Positions 22,901-32,761 of a DNA stretch of 64,000 bases are shown here, piece after piece; the stretch's first letter is position 1; the number at the start of each line of letters is the position of its first letter. The notes under the pieces are model-generated. The model saw only the letters and a program-made list of their open reading frames with translations. It was not told the DNA's origin and ran no database searches. The position numbers were made by a program, and so were the translations under genes. Source of the DNA: Diphasiastrum complanatum (lineage: Eukaryota > Streptophyta > Lycopodiopsida > Lycopodiales > Lycopodiaceae). Location of the stretch: NCBI GenBank assembly GCA_029204225.1, contig CM055106.1, positions 2,943,850-3,007,849 on the forward strand, read 5' to 3'.

Positions 22901-24014
22901 AAGGAATGTACAAAACATTTTCAAGATTTGCTTTCCTATTTGTTGAAAGGGAAATAGGAATAGTGCCTATGCCTTTGATGTCACATTGACCATCATTTGC
23001 AGTGAAGATGATGTTACCTTCTCCCTCATAAGACAATAAGGATGTAAAGTATTCCTTATGTCTTGTCATGTGAGATGAGGCTCCACTATCAATCCACCAA
23101 GGATCATTATCATTTATGTTGGCTAACAAACTTGAAGTCATAACAAGTGATTCACATGTGTTATGTTCTTCCTCATCTATTGTAAGATTTCCTTGCCTCT
23201 CTCCTTGCTCTCTTTTCTTCTTATAACATTCATTTGCAAAATGACCTTTTATCCCACAATAAAAGCACTTGAACTTTGACTTATTGTTCTTAGTAGAAGA
23301 GGAAGAGGAAGAATGATCATCATGATCAAAGTTACCACCTTTGGACCATTTCCCTTTGCCTTTACCTTTGCCCTTGAATTTGCCTTTTGTGAAGAAAGCC
23401 TCTTCACCTCCACCTTGCAAGGATGCACCATCAAGCTTTGATTGCAACCTATGTTCTTCAGCCAATAAGATTTCTTGCAAGTCAACCACACTTGGCAAGA
23501 CTCTTTGAATGGCAAAACTTTGCACAAGGTTAGCATGTTCATTTAGCAAACCATTCAACATAACTTGGACTATTTCACCATCTTTTATGTTCTCATCAAT
23601 GCATGCTAAATCATCACTTAGGGACTTAACTCTCAAGATAAATGCATGAGCACTTTCACCCTCTCTTTGCCTACTAGAAAATATTTGTCTCCTTAGGGTC
23701 AATACCCTAGATGTGGACTTTGATTCAAAGAGCTTCTTTAAGGCATTCCATGCCTCACTTGCACTTTGACACTTTCCAACTTCCTTGAGAAGTTCATTTG
23801 TAACATTCATTTTAATGATATGAAGAGCCCTTTTGGCCTTCTTATCAAACCTTTGTTGCTCTTGAAGTGTGAGAGGTCTCTCTTCAATTTCTGCAACTAT
23901 GTCCATGAGTTCATTCAACTCAAGTAAGGACTCCATCCTCACTTTCCAAGTAGAGTAGTTTGATGAACTCAACCTTTCACTAGACTCTAGCATGATCCCA
24001 CCATTGGAAGCCAT
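19986..24014 (-). CDS. copia gag-pol polyprotein of B, open but with wrecked RT and unknown C-terminus
   Basis: 1,342 codons from ATG 24014, a start matching other gags here. Gag (UBN2 type) covers residues 1-245. CCHC knuckle: C250, C253, H258, C263. Protease: DSGASS at 309. Integrase zinc site: H442, H447, C476, C479. Integrase catalytic triad: D506, D568, E604 with 35 residues between the last two. RT starts normally (KWIFKIK, DYDETFAPVAK, QMDVTNAFLNG with D905). The SLYGLKQAPR region is missing, and the YVDD catalytic motif reads YDGD at 972-975. Residues ~1010-1342 match no RT thumb, connection or RNase H motif I know, yet the frame never breaks. Gag, protease and integrase look usable; RT does not. 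Confidence 0.88.
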   Translation of the reverse strand: MASNGGIMLESSERLSSSNYSTWKVRMESLLELNELMDIVAEIEERPLTLQEQQRFDKKAKRALHIIKMNVTNELLKEVGKCQSASEAWNALKKLFESKSTSRVLTLRRQIFSSRQREGESAHAFILRVKSLSDDLACIDENIKDGEIVQVMLNGLLNEHANLVQSFAIQRVLPSVVDLQEILLAEEHRLQSKLDGASLQGGGEEAFFTKGKFKGKGKGKGKWSKGGNFDHDDHSSSSSSTKNNKSKFKCFYCGIKGHFANECYKKKREQGERQGNLTIDEEEHNTCESLVMTSSLLANINDNDPWWIDSGASSHMTRHKEYFTSLLSYEGEGNIIFTANDGQCDIKGIGTIPISLSTNRKANLENVLYIPSITKNLLSVSQMIDKGLDVEFIGDACLISKCGSLIAQGRRHGKLFKLDACVISNHEGCMAREQLTNQEVWHKRLGHPNFKSLEVMAKKELVLGLPKSLVANNSVCEHCALSKSHRLAYSRSTSRSKEAFQLVHSDIHSSSTTSNGGAKMYATFIDDFSRYTWIYLLKSKDEVFAAFVKFKNEMENQFNTKIKCLRSDNGGEYTSNRFKDFCIAHGIKREMSSPRTPQQNGVAERKNRTLCECAKAMRLHANLAKSFWGEALACANYLCNRWTSASLDGKTPHEVLYGRRPSVKHCRIFGCTCFVNITLDDRTKEDPSSKKGVFVGYSEVSKAYKVYIPSTKKVVISRDVIFHEENVSNVDDVDVDVPTNHHDVQDVLDEDGDATPKQTSRKTQRQRAKPSRLTYDEKGKQVVDNSNFAFLTSFDEPTCVGEAIQKKEWIQAMDHEHQALIKSNTWRLVKLPKDKKEIGCKWIFKIKTNQDGSINKYKARLVAKGYAQEYGIDYDETFAPVAKMVTIRILISLATLYDWDMWQMDVTNAFLNGDLEEDIYMEQLKWQFLQGKEDLVEVWFELKWAGFIRFDTQLHLLYFMLDRSVEIYLLVYDGDIVFTNYSERLKSSNDEILWDVNHVFEREYLQRFRSEDVYKCKVLDVLLEDQDVDLELLHQHQEASSNWKLVKSMKGEPHGQSILDLFLQVLEGSSKVLGAARKCPFTLPYLFNLMYEHCHVNVLELSKFNETSSTVLHLLDLGDGIVIIAGFYDQVHAFIQISKDMEVVNMFTFEQSSRSSILVLANWQIVDNVGSSVICKSCGDTSSISSSGFAHSNGTENTSFWHSFTQGLSWIGDLQRQGGDGGSFMEIHGAFTMGIVECGRGMKTPVGYFHLQLVCCCFTENSKVDTWRNPFIVILCSFTCILFTILCKIDVRNSEASYMGTIIYINYVVLHIVHIRTLEKRSIIMMEIILRLEQSSVVKLAS

Positions 24015-25137
24015 GATTCTAATGTTTCTTCAACTTTTAGGTTCTGTCCTAAAGCACTTAGCACTCACTTTTCTCTCAACAAATGATAGATAAAGAGATC
24101 TATGAAGATTTAGGACCCTAAAACACTTCTATCTTGAACCTAGATGGTTTCCAAGCATAGAAAGGAAGATTGAAACACATGCAACACTTTGCACACACTA
24201 AGAATGGATTACAAAATCAAACCAACCTGAACACACTCTTGCTTAAGCTCTCAAACTTTCCAGCAAGTGACCAAATCAAGTTATGGTGTGAAGAGTTACT
24301 TGCATTCTTAGAAAATACCCAAAACTAGGATGCCAAGATTACCTAGTAATGAACAAACTTGATCAACATATGATCAACACACTAAGATATTGATTCAACC
24401 TGTAAAACCACATGTAAACCACACTTCTAAAAGTTTATAAACTCCAGCAAGTGATAAATACAAGATTTAGAGGTGAATGAATGAGCACACTTAGTGAATC
24501 ACAAGACTAGCTTCACTATCTTGTCAAATCTTGGTGTTTAGATGTAGATCTAAGATCACTTCACATGAGAATGTTCCTCAACCCCCCTTCCAGCAAATGC
24601 TCCAATCAAATTACATAAGGAGAGTTACTTACATGCTCAACAAAGTACACCAAAATTTATGCCAAAATTGATGACAATCTTTACAATATGCTCTTCACAA
24701 TGGAGCTTACAATATGTTCACCCAAAAAAGGGGATCTTTCATCCAAATGGGAGCTTTGCTCAGCCTTTAGGAGAATTACAACTCACTCAAAAGAGCATTT
24801 GTCATCCACTTAAGGAGAAGTTTCATCCACTTAAGGAGAGTGTTCATCCAAGAATGGAGATTGTCAACAATAGGATTGAAAAGAACATTGTTAGTATTGA
24901 ATATGCACAAGCCTCACAATCACAAATGATTAGGTGTTATGATCTGATCCAAAATAGTTTCTTTTCAGCCTCTGATCTTCAATAGACCTGAAATATGCTT
25001 TTGATCCACAAGTTCAACTCACAAAACAAAGGTTAGTAAGATTTGATCAACAAAGCAATGCAAAATCATGCTAGAACTTGATCAAACATCCAAATATCAC
25101 CAAAAATGGAATACTTACTATAAATAGAAGCCAACCA
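24015..25137 (-). other. long 5' leader of element B
   Basis: 1.1 kb between primer site and gag start, no gene. It holds short degenerate direct repeats such as CATCCACTTAAGGAGA near 24797 and 24817. Long leaders are shared by A, B, D and E. Confidence 0.6.
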
Positions 25138-25149
25138 GCTCTGATACCA
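25138..25149 (-). other. primer binding site, initiator tRNA-Met (element B)
   Basis: TGGTATCAGAGC on the minus strand, immediately inside the 5' LTR. Confidence 0.92.
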
Positions 25150-25802
25150 TGTGAAAAATACAGATCCTAAGTAATCTAAACTCCAAGATCATTGGCTTGA
25201 ATGCTTGCACTCCAAACTACATAAGCTAGGAATTGGCAACACATTCTATGCTACCTAGAATGCAAAGAACTTGATCAAAAAGCATTTATCACAAATGGAA
25301 ACTTTCATAAACATCAAGTGCGGCCCAAAATAGAATTATACAGTCCATAATACATCAGCCTACCACTTTTGGAAAGCACCTAAGATCATACACAATAGCT
25401 TGAAGACAATACACACAACAATGCTCTCAATGGAGGAAGAAACAATGACAATGATCTATTGATCTCAATGAAGCATACAAAAGGTTTCTCCAACCTGTTC
25501 TCCACGAATTTCAGCCTAATATAGGTGAGAGAGATGACTCTCTCTCCTCTCTCTAGAACTTAGGACCCAATTTTAGGACACCAGTAACCTAAAATAGCCA
25601 ATTTTGGCCTATATGTCCAAATAACATGATTTTAGTGTCATTTAGAAGGTCCCGAAGTTTGAGACTTCTTCAACATGAAATATATACTAGAATAAAAGTA
25701 TCTAGGTCTCTTTCACACGTGTGAAAGGTTAGATCCAAAACTATGTACAAAAATTGCCAATTTAGGCCTCAAACTAGCTAGGAAATGTTGACAATTTTCA
25801 CA
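25150..25802 (-). repeat. 5' LTR of element B
   Basis: 653 bp; directly abuts the primer site on its left. Confidence 0.93.
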
Positions 25803-26764
25803 GAGAACATAGAATACAAAGAATTTGACCCTTATATAGTTGGGTCCGAGAAAGAGTTGAAGTGGTATCTGCTTATCGGCCCATTTCTAAAACTTTGACT
25901 CTAAGTTAACTTTCTTTTATTAATTTTTGTGAGTAGCTTGACTTTACATTGCTTTTTAACTTTCCTATTCGGGCCATGCCACATTAATTCCTTACTATGC
26001 TTCAAGACACATTTTATCAAAATTAGTTGCTTTGTTGTTGTAGCTATCAGCACTTTGTGCAATACAAGCTCATTATTATGCAGTGTCTGACTTTTTTTTA
26101 TTACATAACTTACAAAATTGAGGTTGTGAAAGCCCTCAGTATTTATTTACATGTTGTGCATTGTGGGTATTTGTATGGCACTGGAAATGGCCAACACCCT
26201 CCAAAATTGATTCAAATTTGAATTCAAAATTCACAAACCTACTAAATGGTTAGATAAAAGATCTGATACCATACTAAAATATGTTAAGATCAATCAATTG
26301 TCTATGGCCAAAGTGATTAGACATAAGAAAATTCTAGACAATTTAGACAAGAGCACTTTCATATAGCAAAGCAAATCAAATGACATGAAGATTGAATCAA
26401 ATACATATGAAACTTTTAAAGTAATGGATCTGAAGCTCATATAATTGCTTCAACAAGCTTCCAAGTCTCTCAATATAAGACCTATATAGATGAGCCTCTT
26501 ATATAGTGTACAGAGCTCACATATCTTACTAGAAGACTAAAAAATAAAAGGTCCACCTATTCATCTTACCTAATCAATGTGCACCCTTGATAAAGATGAA
26601 CGGTAGCTAGACAAGCTTAACTAGTTTCAAGAGTGTAACTTCCACATCATTCTGTCCAATGAGAAATGACAAAGTTTGATATATTTTTCTCCCTAAACTT
26701 CCAAAGTCAAATAATACGGTAGGAAGCACCACTTTGAAAAACTACCACTTAGCATACCAGAGTA
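25803..26764 (-). repeat. 5' end of element K: leader, primer site and tentative LTR
   Basis: Reading resumes after the insertion of B. GATCTGATACCA at 26260-26271 is a mutated tRNA-Met primer site on the minus strand. An LTR could start near TGTTAAGATC (26282). A minus-strand TATA box (ACTATATAAGAGG) lies near 26498-26510. A second minus-strand TATA-like ACTATATAAGGG lies near 25834-25845. The outer end of the LTR was not identified; it may run up to LTR C at 26765. Confidence 0.4.
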
Positions 26765-27417
26765 TGTGAGAAATTATCAACTAGTTTAGTTAAGATTGGT
26801 CATAGTTTGAGAAATTGCCAAATACAAAATTGAGGCCAATTTTCATATTAGACTTAGAGTTTGACTTTTCAAAGTTATATTAGTCTAAAAGCATTTGAAT
26901 AAACACTTTTGGAAAGTGTGGGAAATGTAGAAGTCGAGTTCTAGTAGATTCAAATCTGAATGTTGGATACATTGAATCTAGTCCCAAATATAGTAAGGTT
27001 GTCATTACGGAGGAAAACCAAGTGGCAATTTAGGTTTTGGACCTGTTATAAAAGGATTTAACTCATGGGAAGAGAAGACATTTTCTCTCTCTTATCTCAT
27101 TCATGCTTATACATGGTTCTCTTGGGTTCTACTATCCCTCCATTGGTGCACTATACTTGTGATATCTTGCAATTCTATGTGTAGAATGTTCATTAATTGT
27201 TATTTTCAGATCCACACATGTGAAATACAGTAGCTTACCATAATTTTATAGAAAGCAGCATTATTTTATGTTTTGGTTCATGTATGATCAAGATCTACTA
27301 GATTTTGCATCTCATTCTTAGTGTAGATGCTGACTTTTCTACATTGGCAAGATTGGTGAATTGCTTGTTTTTCTAATCCAAGATCATTAGATCTTAATTG
27401 ATCTGAAATTCTTCACA
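26765..27417 (+). repeat. 5' LTR of element C
   Basis: 653 bp from TGTGAGAAATT to TTCTTCACA. Plus-strand TATA box TATAAAAGG at 27047-27055 and CACATGTG at 27215-27222. Related to LTR A. Confidence 0.87.
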
Positions 27418-27429
27418 TGGTATCAGAGC
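27418..27429 (+). other. primer binding site, initiator tRNA-Met (element C)
   Basis: TGGTATCAGAGC directly after LTR C. Confidence 0.92.
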
Positions 27430-27842
27430 TTGTGTTTCAAGTTATGAAGGAATCATTCACATCTATCAATAATTTGGAGAAGATATCAATGCTAGAGCAT
27501 GCTAGATTGGATTCTACACCAAAATCTAGTTTCTTGCATATGTAGATTGGATCTTTTGTAGATCAAAATCCTATATAGAGTTATAATCTTGATCAATTCT
27601 GATTTCTCACAATACATGTTGGATTTGGCCAATTTTGGGATCATTAGAAAAGCCTAAGTGGTGGCTGATAGATTGCATATCAAGTTTTTGGCTTTTGCAT
27701 GTAGATTTTGAAATAATCAATTTTTTGTGATTTTATCAAAACCCTAAATTTGATTGGATCTCTAGATTTTGAGGTTAATGAAGTTCATTTGAGTGTGTTT
27801 CAATCGTAGGAAGTGGCAAAAGTCATTAGATTGAGGATAGAT

Positions 27843-28543
27843 TGTGAAGAATTGCCAAAAATTGGCAAATCTAGCTTGATCAAAAACCATGTAGAATAGT
27901 GTAAATTGTGTACACAAGTGGGTCCCACACATGTGAGGCCATGATGCCACATGGGAAACCCATCCTAATGTAGGTTAGGTCAAGTCAAGAGAGTTGGTCA
28001 TGTCTATTTGGTGGTCATCCCTACTTTATAGGACCTACACCTAAGTTTAAGGTGAAAATTTGACCAACTAGTTACCTACCAAGCATAACTCTAGGAAATA
28101 GACTAGGGTTTCATTTTAGGTCAAGGAGAGTGAGTTAACTTCCTTATTACATGCTGGAAATCCACCTAACTTCAAGAAGGAAGTCGAATTTGCTATGTAT
28201 TCCCTCTCTCCATAGTGAGAAGACAGAAAAATTTTGGAGCTCATTGGCAATCTCAAGCTAGTTCACTATGTACATTGAGTTTTTGTGATCCAAATGAAAC
28301 CAAATCAATTTCTACTTGTTTCTCAGGTTGAAGGCCGTACTAAAGCCTGTAGTACACATGTGTGGGTGCGGATTTCAATTTTTATCAATGCTTTTGATTG
28401 TTAATGCTTGTTGTTTGTCAAATTGCCAATCTAGATCAACTTTTTTGTGTCTAGTTTTTTGATAGATTGTTAAGCAAGCATCCAATCACTCTTGTGGATC
28501 TTTTGTAGATCCATTTATGGTCCTAAAGTATAGTACTTTCACA
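27843..28543 (+). repeat. 5' LTR of element D
   Basis: 701 bp from TGTGAAGAATTG to ACTTTCACA. Contains CACATGTG at 27928-27935 and 28355-28362 and a weak TATA (TTTATAGG near 28026). Confidence 0.82.
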
Positions 28544-28555
28544 TGGTATCAGAGC
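28544..28555 (+). other. primer binding site, initiator tRNA-Met (element D)
   Basis: TGGTATCAGAGC directly after LTR D. Confidence 0.92.
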
Positions 28556-28985
28556 CAAGTACAAGAGCATAAGCCATTGATCTAATGCAAATCCATTTTT
28601 AGCAAGTTTTGGTGCTAAAAACTAGTATTGAGAGGGCAAGCTAGAATCTTGATTTTGGTGAGGAGATTTGATCCCAAACTTGGTAGGGGTCCAAATCCGT
28701 ACTGTCCACATGTGTGGGCACCTCTGAACCTGCATTTAATGCATGGTATTCATTTGATTCAAAAAAATTCAATTTGTGAGCTATTGGTGTAATTTTTGGT
28801 GGAGATCCTAGGATAATCTACCAAGATCATTTGCCATTGATTAGATTTGAATTTGTTTCATGGAATCTAATTTATCTAGGCTGAGTTCAAGTCCTATTAA
28901 GGTTAAAAACAGGTCTTGAAAGTACACCAAGAAGGAAGAAAGAGATTAAGTCATTTTTTTGTCCAAAAATAGCCAAATTTGGCAA

Positions 28986-29333
28986 GATTTGATTGTAAGT
29001 AGATTTCACATCATCTTATCTTCATTCCAACTTTGTGAGGGAGTGCTAGAACTGAGATAATAAGTCCATTTGTTGGATTAGAAATCTAATTTGAGTGAAA
29101 AACTACAAGAGAGAGACCTTAGTGAGTTTTTAGAGACAATCAAATCCATTTCTTGGCCAGATTTGTTTGAAAGTAGTTTTCACTTCATCTTATCTTCATT
29201 CCAGCTTTGTGAGAGAGTGATAGAACTGTGATTATAAGTCCATTGTTGGATTAGAAATCAAATTTGAGTGAAACACTGCAAGTGTGAGACCTTTGTGAGT
29301 TTCAAGTCAATCAAATCTATTTCTTGTTTGTAG
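28986..29333 (+). repeat. 174-bp tandem duplication in the leader of D
   Basis: Two diverged copies starting GATTTGATTGTAAGTAG (28986) and GATTTGTTTGAAAGTAG (29160). They end just before the gag ATG. The landmark TTCATCTTATCTTCATTCCA-like block is in both. Confidence 0.8.
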
Positions 29334-29347
29334 AAGTCACTAGTAAG

Positions 29348-31180
29348 ATGGGATCTGCTGGAGCATACCTTCTAGAAGCTAGTGAGAGGTTGAATTCTAC
29401 AAATTATGCTATTTGGAAGGTTAGAATGGAGTCACTCTTGGTGCTCCAAGACCTTTATGAGTTCTTGATTGAAGATGAAGATGAACCTCTAGGTGCACAG
29501 GAGTTAGCTAGATACAAGAAGAGATCTAGGCTTGCACTTCATTGTGTGAAGATGAATGTGAGCAATGATTTGTTGAGAGAAGTATTAGCTTGTACTAATG
29601 CTAAAGAGGCTTGGGAGTCTTTAAAATCAATCTATGAGTCTAGCAACACTTCTAGAGTTCTTATGCTTAGAAATCAAATTTTGCAAAGCATGAGGAGAAG
29701 TGAGGAGAGTGCACAGGATTATGTACTCAGAATCAAGTCTCTAAATAGGGAGTTGGCTTCCATTGGAGAGAAGATTCATGATGGAGAGCTTGTACAAATT
29801 GTCCTTAATGGTCTAGGAGATGACTTTTCAAATTTGGTCCAAAGTTTTGCCATCCAAGACACTTTGCCAACTATAAAAAAACTTCACAGTGTATTAGTGG
29901 CTGAAGAGTGTAGGATGCTCCATGCAAAATCTAGGATGAGTTCCTTGTCGTTGCAGGATGGTGATGAGAAAGCCAATTTCTTATTCAAGGGCAAAAAGAA
30001 GACCAATGGAAAGAGGAAGCATCAAAAGGAGGCCAAAGAAGAGGATGATGCATCAAGCTCAAAGGACAAGTCAAAGCAAAAATGCTTCTTTTGTGGAAGG
30101 AAGGGGCATTATGCATCTGAATGCTACAAGAGGCTAAGAGCACAAGTGGAGGAGGACAAACAAGGAAACCTTGCAAAGGAGGAGGAGGAGGATGAAGTAG
30201 ATGTATTCTTGATGGCATCTACATCCTCACCAACAAGCAATAGCAATTCAAGAGACAATTGGTGGATCGACAGTGGGGCTAGCTCCCACATGTCTTGTGA
30301 AAAAGACTTTTTCTCAACCTTACACTCTTTCAATGATGTCAAAAAGTTTGTCTTTGCTGCAAATGATGAAGAGTGTAAGATCGATGGTGTTGGCACCATC
30401 TCTTTGTATCTAGAATCCTCAAAATGCATGGATCTAGAAAATGTCCTTTATGTACCATCAATCACCAAGAATATGCTTAGTGTTGGTCTACTCTTAGAAA
30501 GTGGTTTGGATGTCCACTTTAAGCATGGTGTTTGCTTCATCTTGAAGAATGATGTTTGCATTGCAAAGGGATTTAAACATGGAAGATTGTTTAAGTTGGA
30601 AGCTAGTGTTGCTTTTGAAAGAATAAGCTTGGCAAAGGAGGAGATCACTCAAGAGGAGATCTTGGCAAAGTGTGATCTTGCTTGCATTGAGGAGGAGCAT
30701 CAAAAGGAGGAAGATCTTGAGGACCAGCCTCAAAGCATGAGAGTTCCAAGGGAGTCCTCAATGACAATGTCCGAGCCATCAAATTGCATGCAAATTGTCC
30801 ATTCCAGTGTGCATCTTGCAAGGGTGGTGAGCATTGGAGAGTCTACTATCTTTGAATACTTTTTGGAAAGTATTAGTAGACATGAGGTGACTTGTTTCTT
30901 ACCTTTAAGATTCATGGTATTTATTACTTTGTATGACAAGACAATGCAATGGGATGCTTTGAAATCTACGTTTGTTGTTGATAAGGCAATTTCATTGGAT
31001 AACTATCTTTGTAATAGTTTGAATAGTGTCATAAAAGATGAAACATCATTTGTATTGGAAATCTTTGGGTCCACATGCTTTGAGCATGATCATTCCAATG
31101 TAAGGACCAAAGATTATCCTATTTCAATGATAGGAATAATGGTAGTGTTTTGCTCTTCAAGTAGAAATTGTAGAATCTAG
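29348..31180 (+). CDS. copia gag-protease frame of D with remnant integrase
   Basis: 610 codons from ATG 29348 (MGSAGAYLLEASERL, the conserved gag start; an open stretch upstream lacks ATG). Gag fills residues 1-240. CCHC knuckle CFFCGRKGHYASEC at about 246-259. Protease WWIDSGASSHM with DSG near 308-310. GAG-pre-integrase starts (VPSITKNMLSV) but the HHCC zinc site and D,D35E core are missing. About 130 unfamiliar residues lead to NYLCN and later EIFGSTCFEHDHSN, which resemble the end of a copia integrase. The stop TAG uses the first base of the fused array sequence, so the original frame was longer. A Gag and protease could still be made. Confidence 0.82.
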   Translation: MGSAGAYLLEASERLNSTNYAIWKVRMESLLVLQDLYEFLIEDEDEPLGAQELARYKKRSRLALHCVKMNVSNDLLREVLACTNAKEAWESLKSIYESSNTSRVLMLRNQILQSMRRSEESAQDYVLRIKSLNRELASIGEKIHDGELVQIVLNGLGDDFSNLVQSFAIQDTLPTIKKLHSVLVAEECRMLHAKSRMSSLSLQDGDEKANFLFKGKKKTNGKRKHQKEAKEEDDASSSKDKSKQKCFFCGRKGHYASECYKRLRAQVEEDKQGNLAKEEEEDEVDVFLMASTSSPTSNSNSRDNWWIDSGASSHMSCEKDFFSTLHSFNDVKKFVFAANDEECKIDGVGTISLYLESSKCMDLENVLYVPSITKNMLSVGLLLESGLDVHFKHGVCFILKNDVCIAKGFKHGRLFKLEASVAFERISLAKEEITQEEILAKCDLACIEEEHQKEEDLEDQPQSMRVPRESSMTMSEPSNCMQIVHSSVHLARVVSIGESTIFEYFLESISRHEVTCFLPLRFMVFITLYDKTMQWDALKSTFVVDKAISLDNYLCNSLNSVIKDETSFVLEIFGSTCFEHDHSNVRTKDYPISMIGIMVVFCSSSRNCRI

Positions 31181-31594
31181 AGAATTTTGATGACATTGAA
31201 TAGATGTGTGCTCTCTTTGGCATGTCCCTCAAGATGGGGTGCACTCCCTACCTCTTTTATTGCCTTTCACTCTCTATAATCAAATCAAATTGAATTAAAA
31301 ACTAAAGCATCACAATCTACACTTCAACACCTTTTCAACAAGCAATTAAACACCAAATTTGGATCAATCCTTGGGATATACCACCTAAATGAAGAAGTCT
31401 GATCTCACAAGTGCAAGACCTCTGGTCCGTATAGGGCTCATTTGAAGAAAATAAGGCTTTATTTGATTCACCTATGATCCAAAACTTGTTTGATTGCAAG
31501 CGAGTTTGTATTTCTCTCCCAAATTCGAGTTCCTTCAAGCAATTACTCTCAAGAATTGAGCAAGCTATGATGAATGCAGACTTACCTCAACAAA
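31180..31594 (-). other. copia E leader fragment at array edge
   Basis: Matches 42767-43181, part of the leader between E gag and primer site. The adjoining gag is absent here because of the fusion with D. Confidence 0.8.
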
Positions 31595-31606
31595 GTTCTG
31601 ATACCA
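31595..31606 (-). other. primer binding site of copia E (array edge)
   Basis: GTTCTGATACCA, one mismatch from the tRNA-Met site of the other elements, abutting the LTR start TGTAAAG. Later copies lie at 43182-43193 and 54811-54822. Confidence 0.8.
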
Positions 31607-32230
31607 TGTAAAGTTTTAGCATGTGTGAACTTTGCAACACACCTTTGAAGGATCTTATGAGGTGTTGTGATTGCACATGAATGATCAAACAACAATCTTA
31701 CTTGACATTCAAGATGAGCACAAAAGCATATCATAGACGCAAAAAACTAAGTACTCACTATGAAAAGTTTCTAAGTGTTTACTATGAAAAAAACTCCTTG
31801 CTCTCGAGTAGAGAGAGACTGTAAAAGCAATAAATCATGTTTAGAGAGAGAAAACCTCAATTCTCATCAAAAGTTACCATATAGAAAACTAGCCAAATTC
31901 TTACATGATGAGGCTCGAGTTCTAAGGTGGATTTGAATATGTGATCAATGGTTGATCCACAACTCTTAGTTAACTCTACTTTCATAGGTCCACATGCCAA
32001 ACTACATGCATGATGTTGCATGGATTGCATGTCACTTTTCTAGATGAACTAGACATGTGTAGATCATGTATGTTAAATTGCATGTTGCATTCTACCTAAC
32101 TTTGCATGTCACCTAACATTTTGTGTGCTAACACAACTAAATCTATCTAACAAAAGCATGACCTATTCTACAAGGTCATGTGCTCAATTCACATACCTTC
32201 ATTATGTACAATGGAGGAATATAGTGAGCA
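31607..32230 (-). repeat. LTR of copia E (array edge copy)
   Basis: Left edge TGTAAAGTTTTAG is secure because it abuts the primer site. The right edge is proposed at AGTGAGCA because TAGCCCCCAAAG (polypurine TTTGGGGGCTA on the minus strand) follows. That gives 624 bp, in the 613-701 bp range of LTRs A-D. The terminal repeats are imperfect (minus-strand start TGCTCAC, end CTTTACA), so the right edge is tentative. Confidence 0.6.
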
Positions 32231-32761
32231 TAGCCCCCAAAGTCAACATAGACAGATATGTTTCACCTTTTTCACAATTGCTGAGCAGTTTCTTTGAGAT
32301 AATCACTCTATTTTTTGGTACTGTACTTGCAAGTACAATCTGAGTGCCCTTCATTCAAGGTCAACATAAATTTAAGGAGGTGGAAATATGGGTATTTTCA
32401 GCTTTTGAACTGTTTCTTTGTTTTGAAGATTTTTAATGAAGAATTGCATTTCATGCACTTCGAGTCCAATCTAAATTTCCATTTGAAAATTCTTAATGAA
32501 GAGAAGGCCAAGTTTTCCTTTCAATTCTGCAGGGCCCCTTTCAAATCCCATGTGATGGGTGAGTCTAGATCTATCCATCAAGATTACTCCATGTTCCACC
32601 TTTGATCAAAGATTACTTCCAACATGGTATATTTATGAAAGAAGTTTGTAAGTGAATCTCACATGTGTGGAGGATGTTCCCACGTTGGAGAATTGTGAAT
32701 TAAATTAAAAATGTTAGATATAGGGATCTTATATTTTTTTATCAAGCATCTAGGTGTAGGA
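32231..32761. other. unit segment without recognised gene (and copies at 43830, 55459)
   Basis: Begins with the polypurine-like tract. Two overlapping plus-strand frames (32125-32343, 32315-32605) are preserved in all copies, but they run antisense to E across its LTR edge and show no domain. They are not called as genes. Confidence 0.45.

Larger units (their letters stand above)
19319..25802 (-). mobile_element. complete Ty1/copia element B with GAGAA target duplication
   Basis: 6,484 bp: 3' LTR 19319-19972, polypurine tract, one long frame, leader, primer site, 5' LTR 25150-25802. GAGAA is present on both sides. The LTRs differ by three substitutions and one single-base indel that I could find, so insertion was recent. 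It interrupts sequence next to the gag of element K. Structurally complete but with a damaged reverse transcriptase, so it could move only with help. Confidence 0.93.
26765..27842 (+). mobile_element. copia element C, 5' end, interrupted by D
   Basis: A 5' LTR (26765-27417), primer site and 413 bp of leader closely related to the leader of element A read on the opposite strand. The match to A runs to GAGGATAGAT and then element D begins. The remainder of C is not in the window, because D is itself truncated. Confidence 0.85.
27843..31180 (+). mobile_element. copia element D, inserted in C and truncated at the array
   Basis: 5' LTR 27843-28543, primer site, duplicated leader and a gag-protease frame. 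TAGAT (27838-27842) precedes the LTR and would be the 5' target duplication in element C. No copy of this LTR is seen downstream. At 31180 the sequence changes to that of the array unit leader in the opposite orientation, so the 3' half and 3' LTR of D are lost from this position. Confidence 0.85.

Noticed and set aside
22344-22901. 185-codon plus-strand frame
   Set aside because: Antisense shadow of the intact gag-pol frame of element B.
31335-31538. 67-codon minus-strand frame in the E leader
   Set aside because: Leader sequence between primer site and gag; conserved only with the unit and not at a known start.
32125-32605. Two overlapping plus-strand frames (72 and 96 codons) in all array copies
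   Set aside because: They cross the presumed E LTR edge antisense to E, overlap in different frames and have no recognisable domain.
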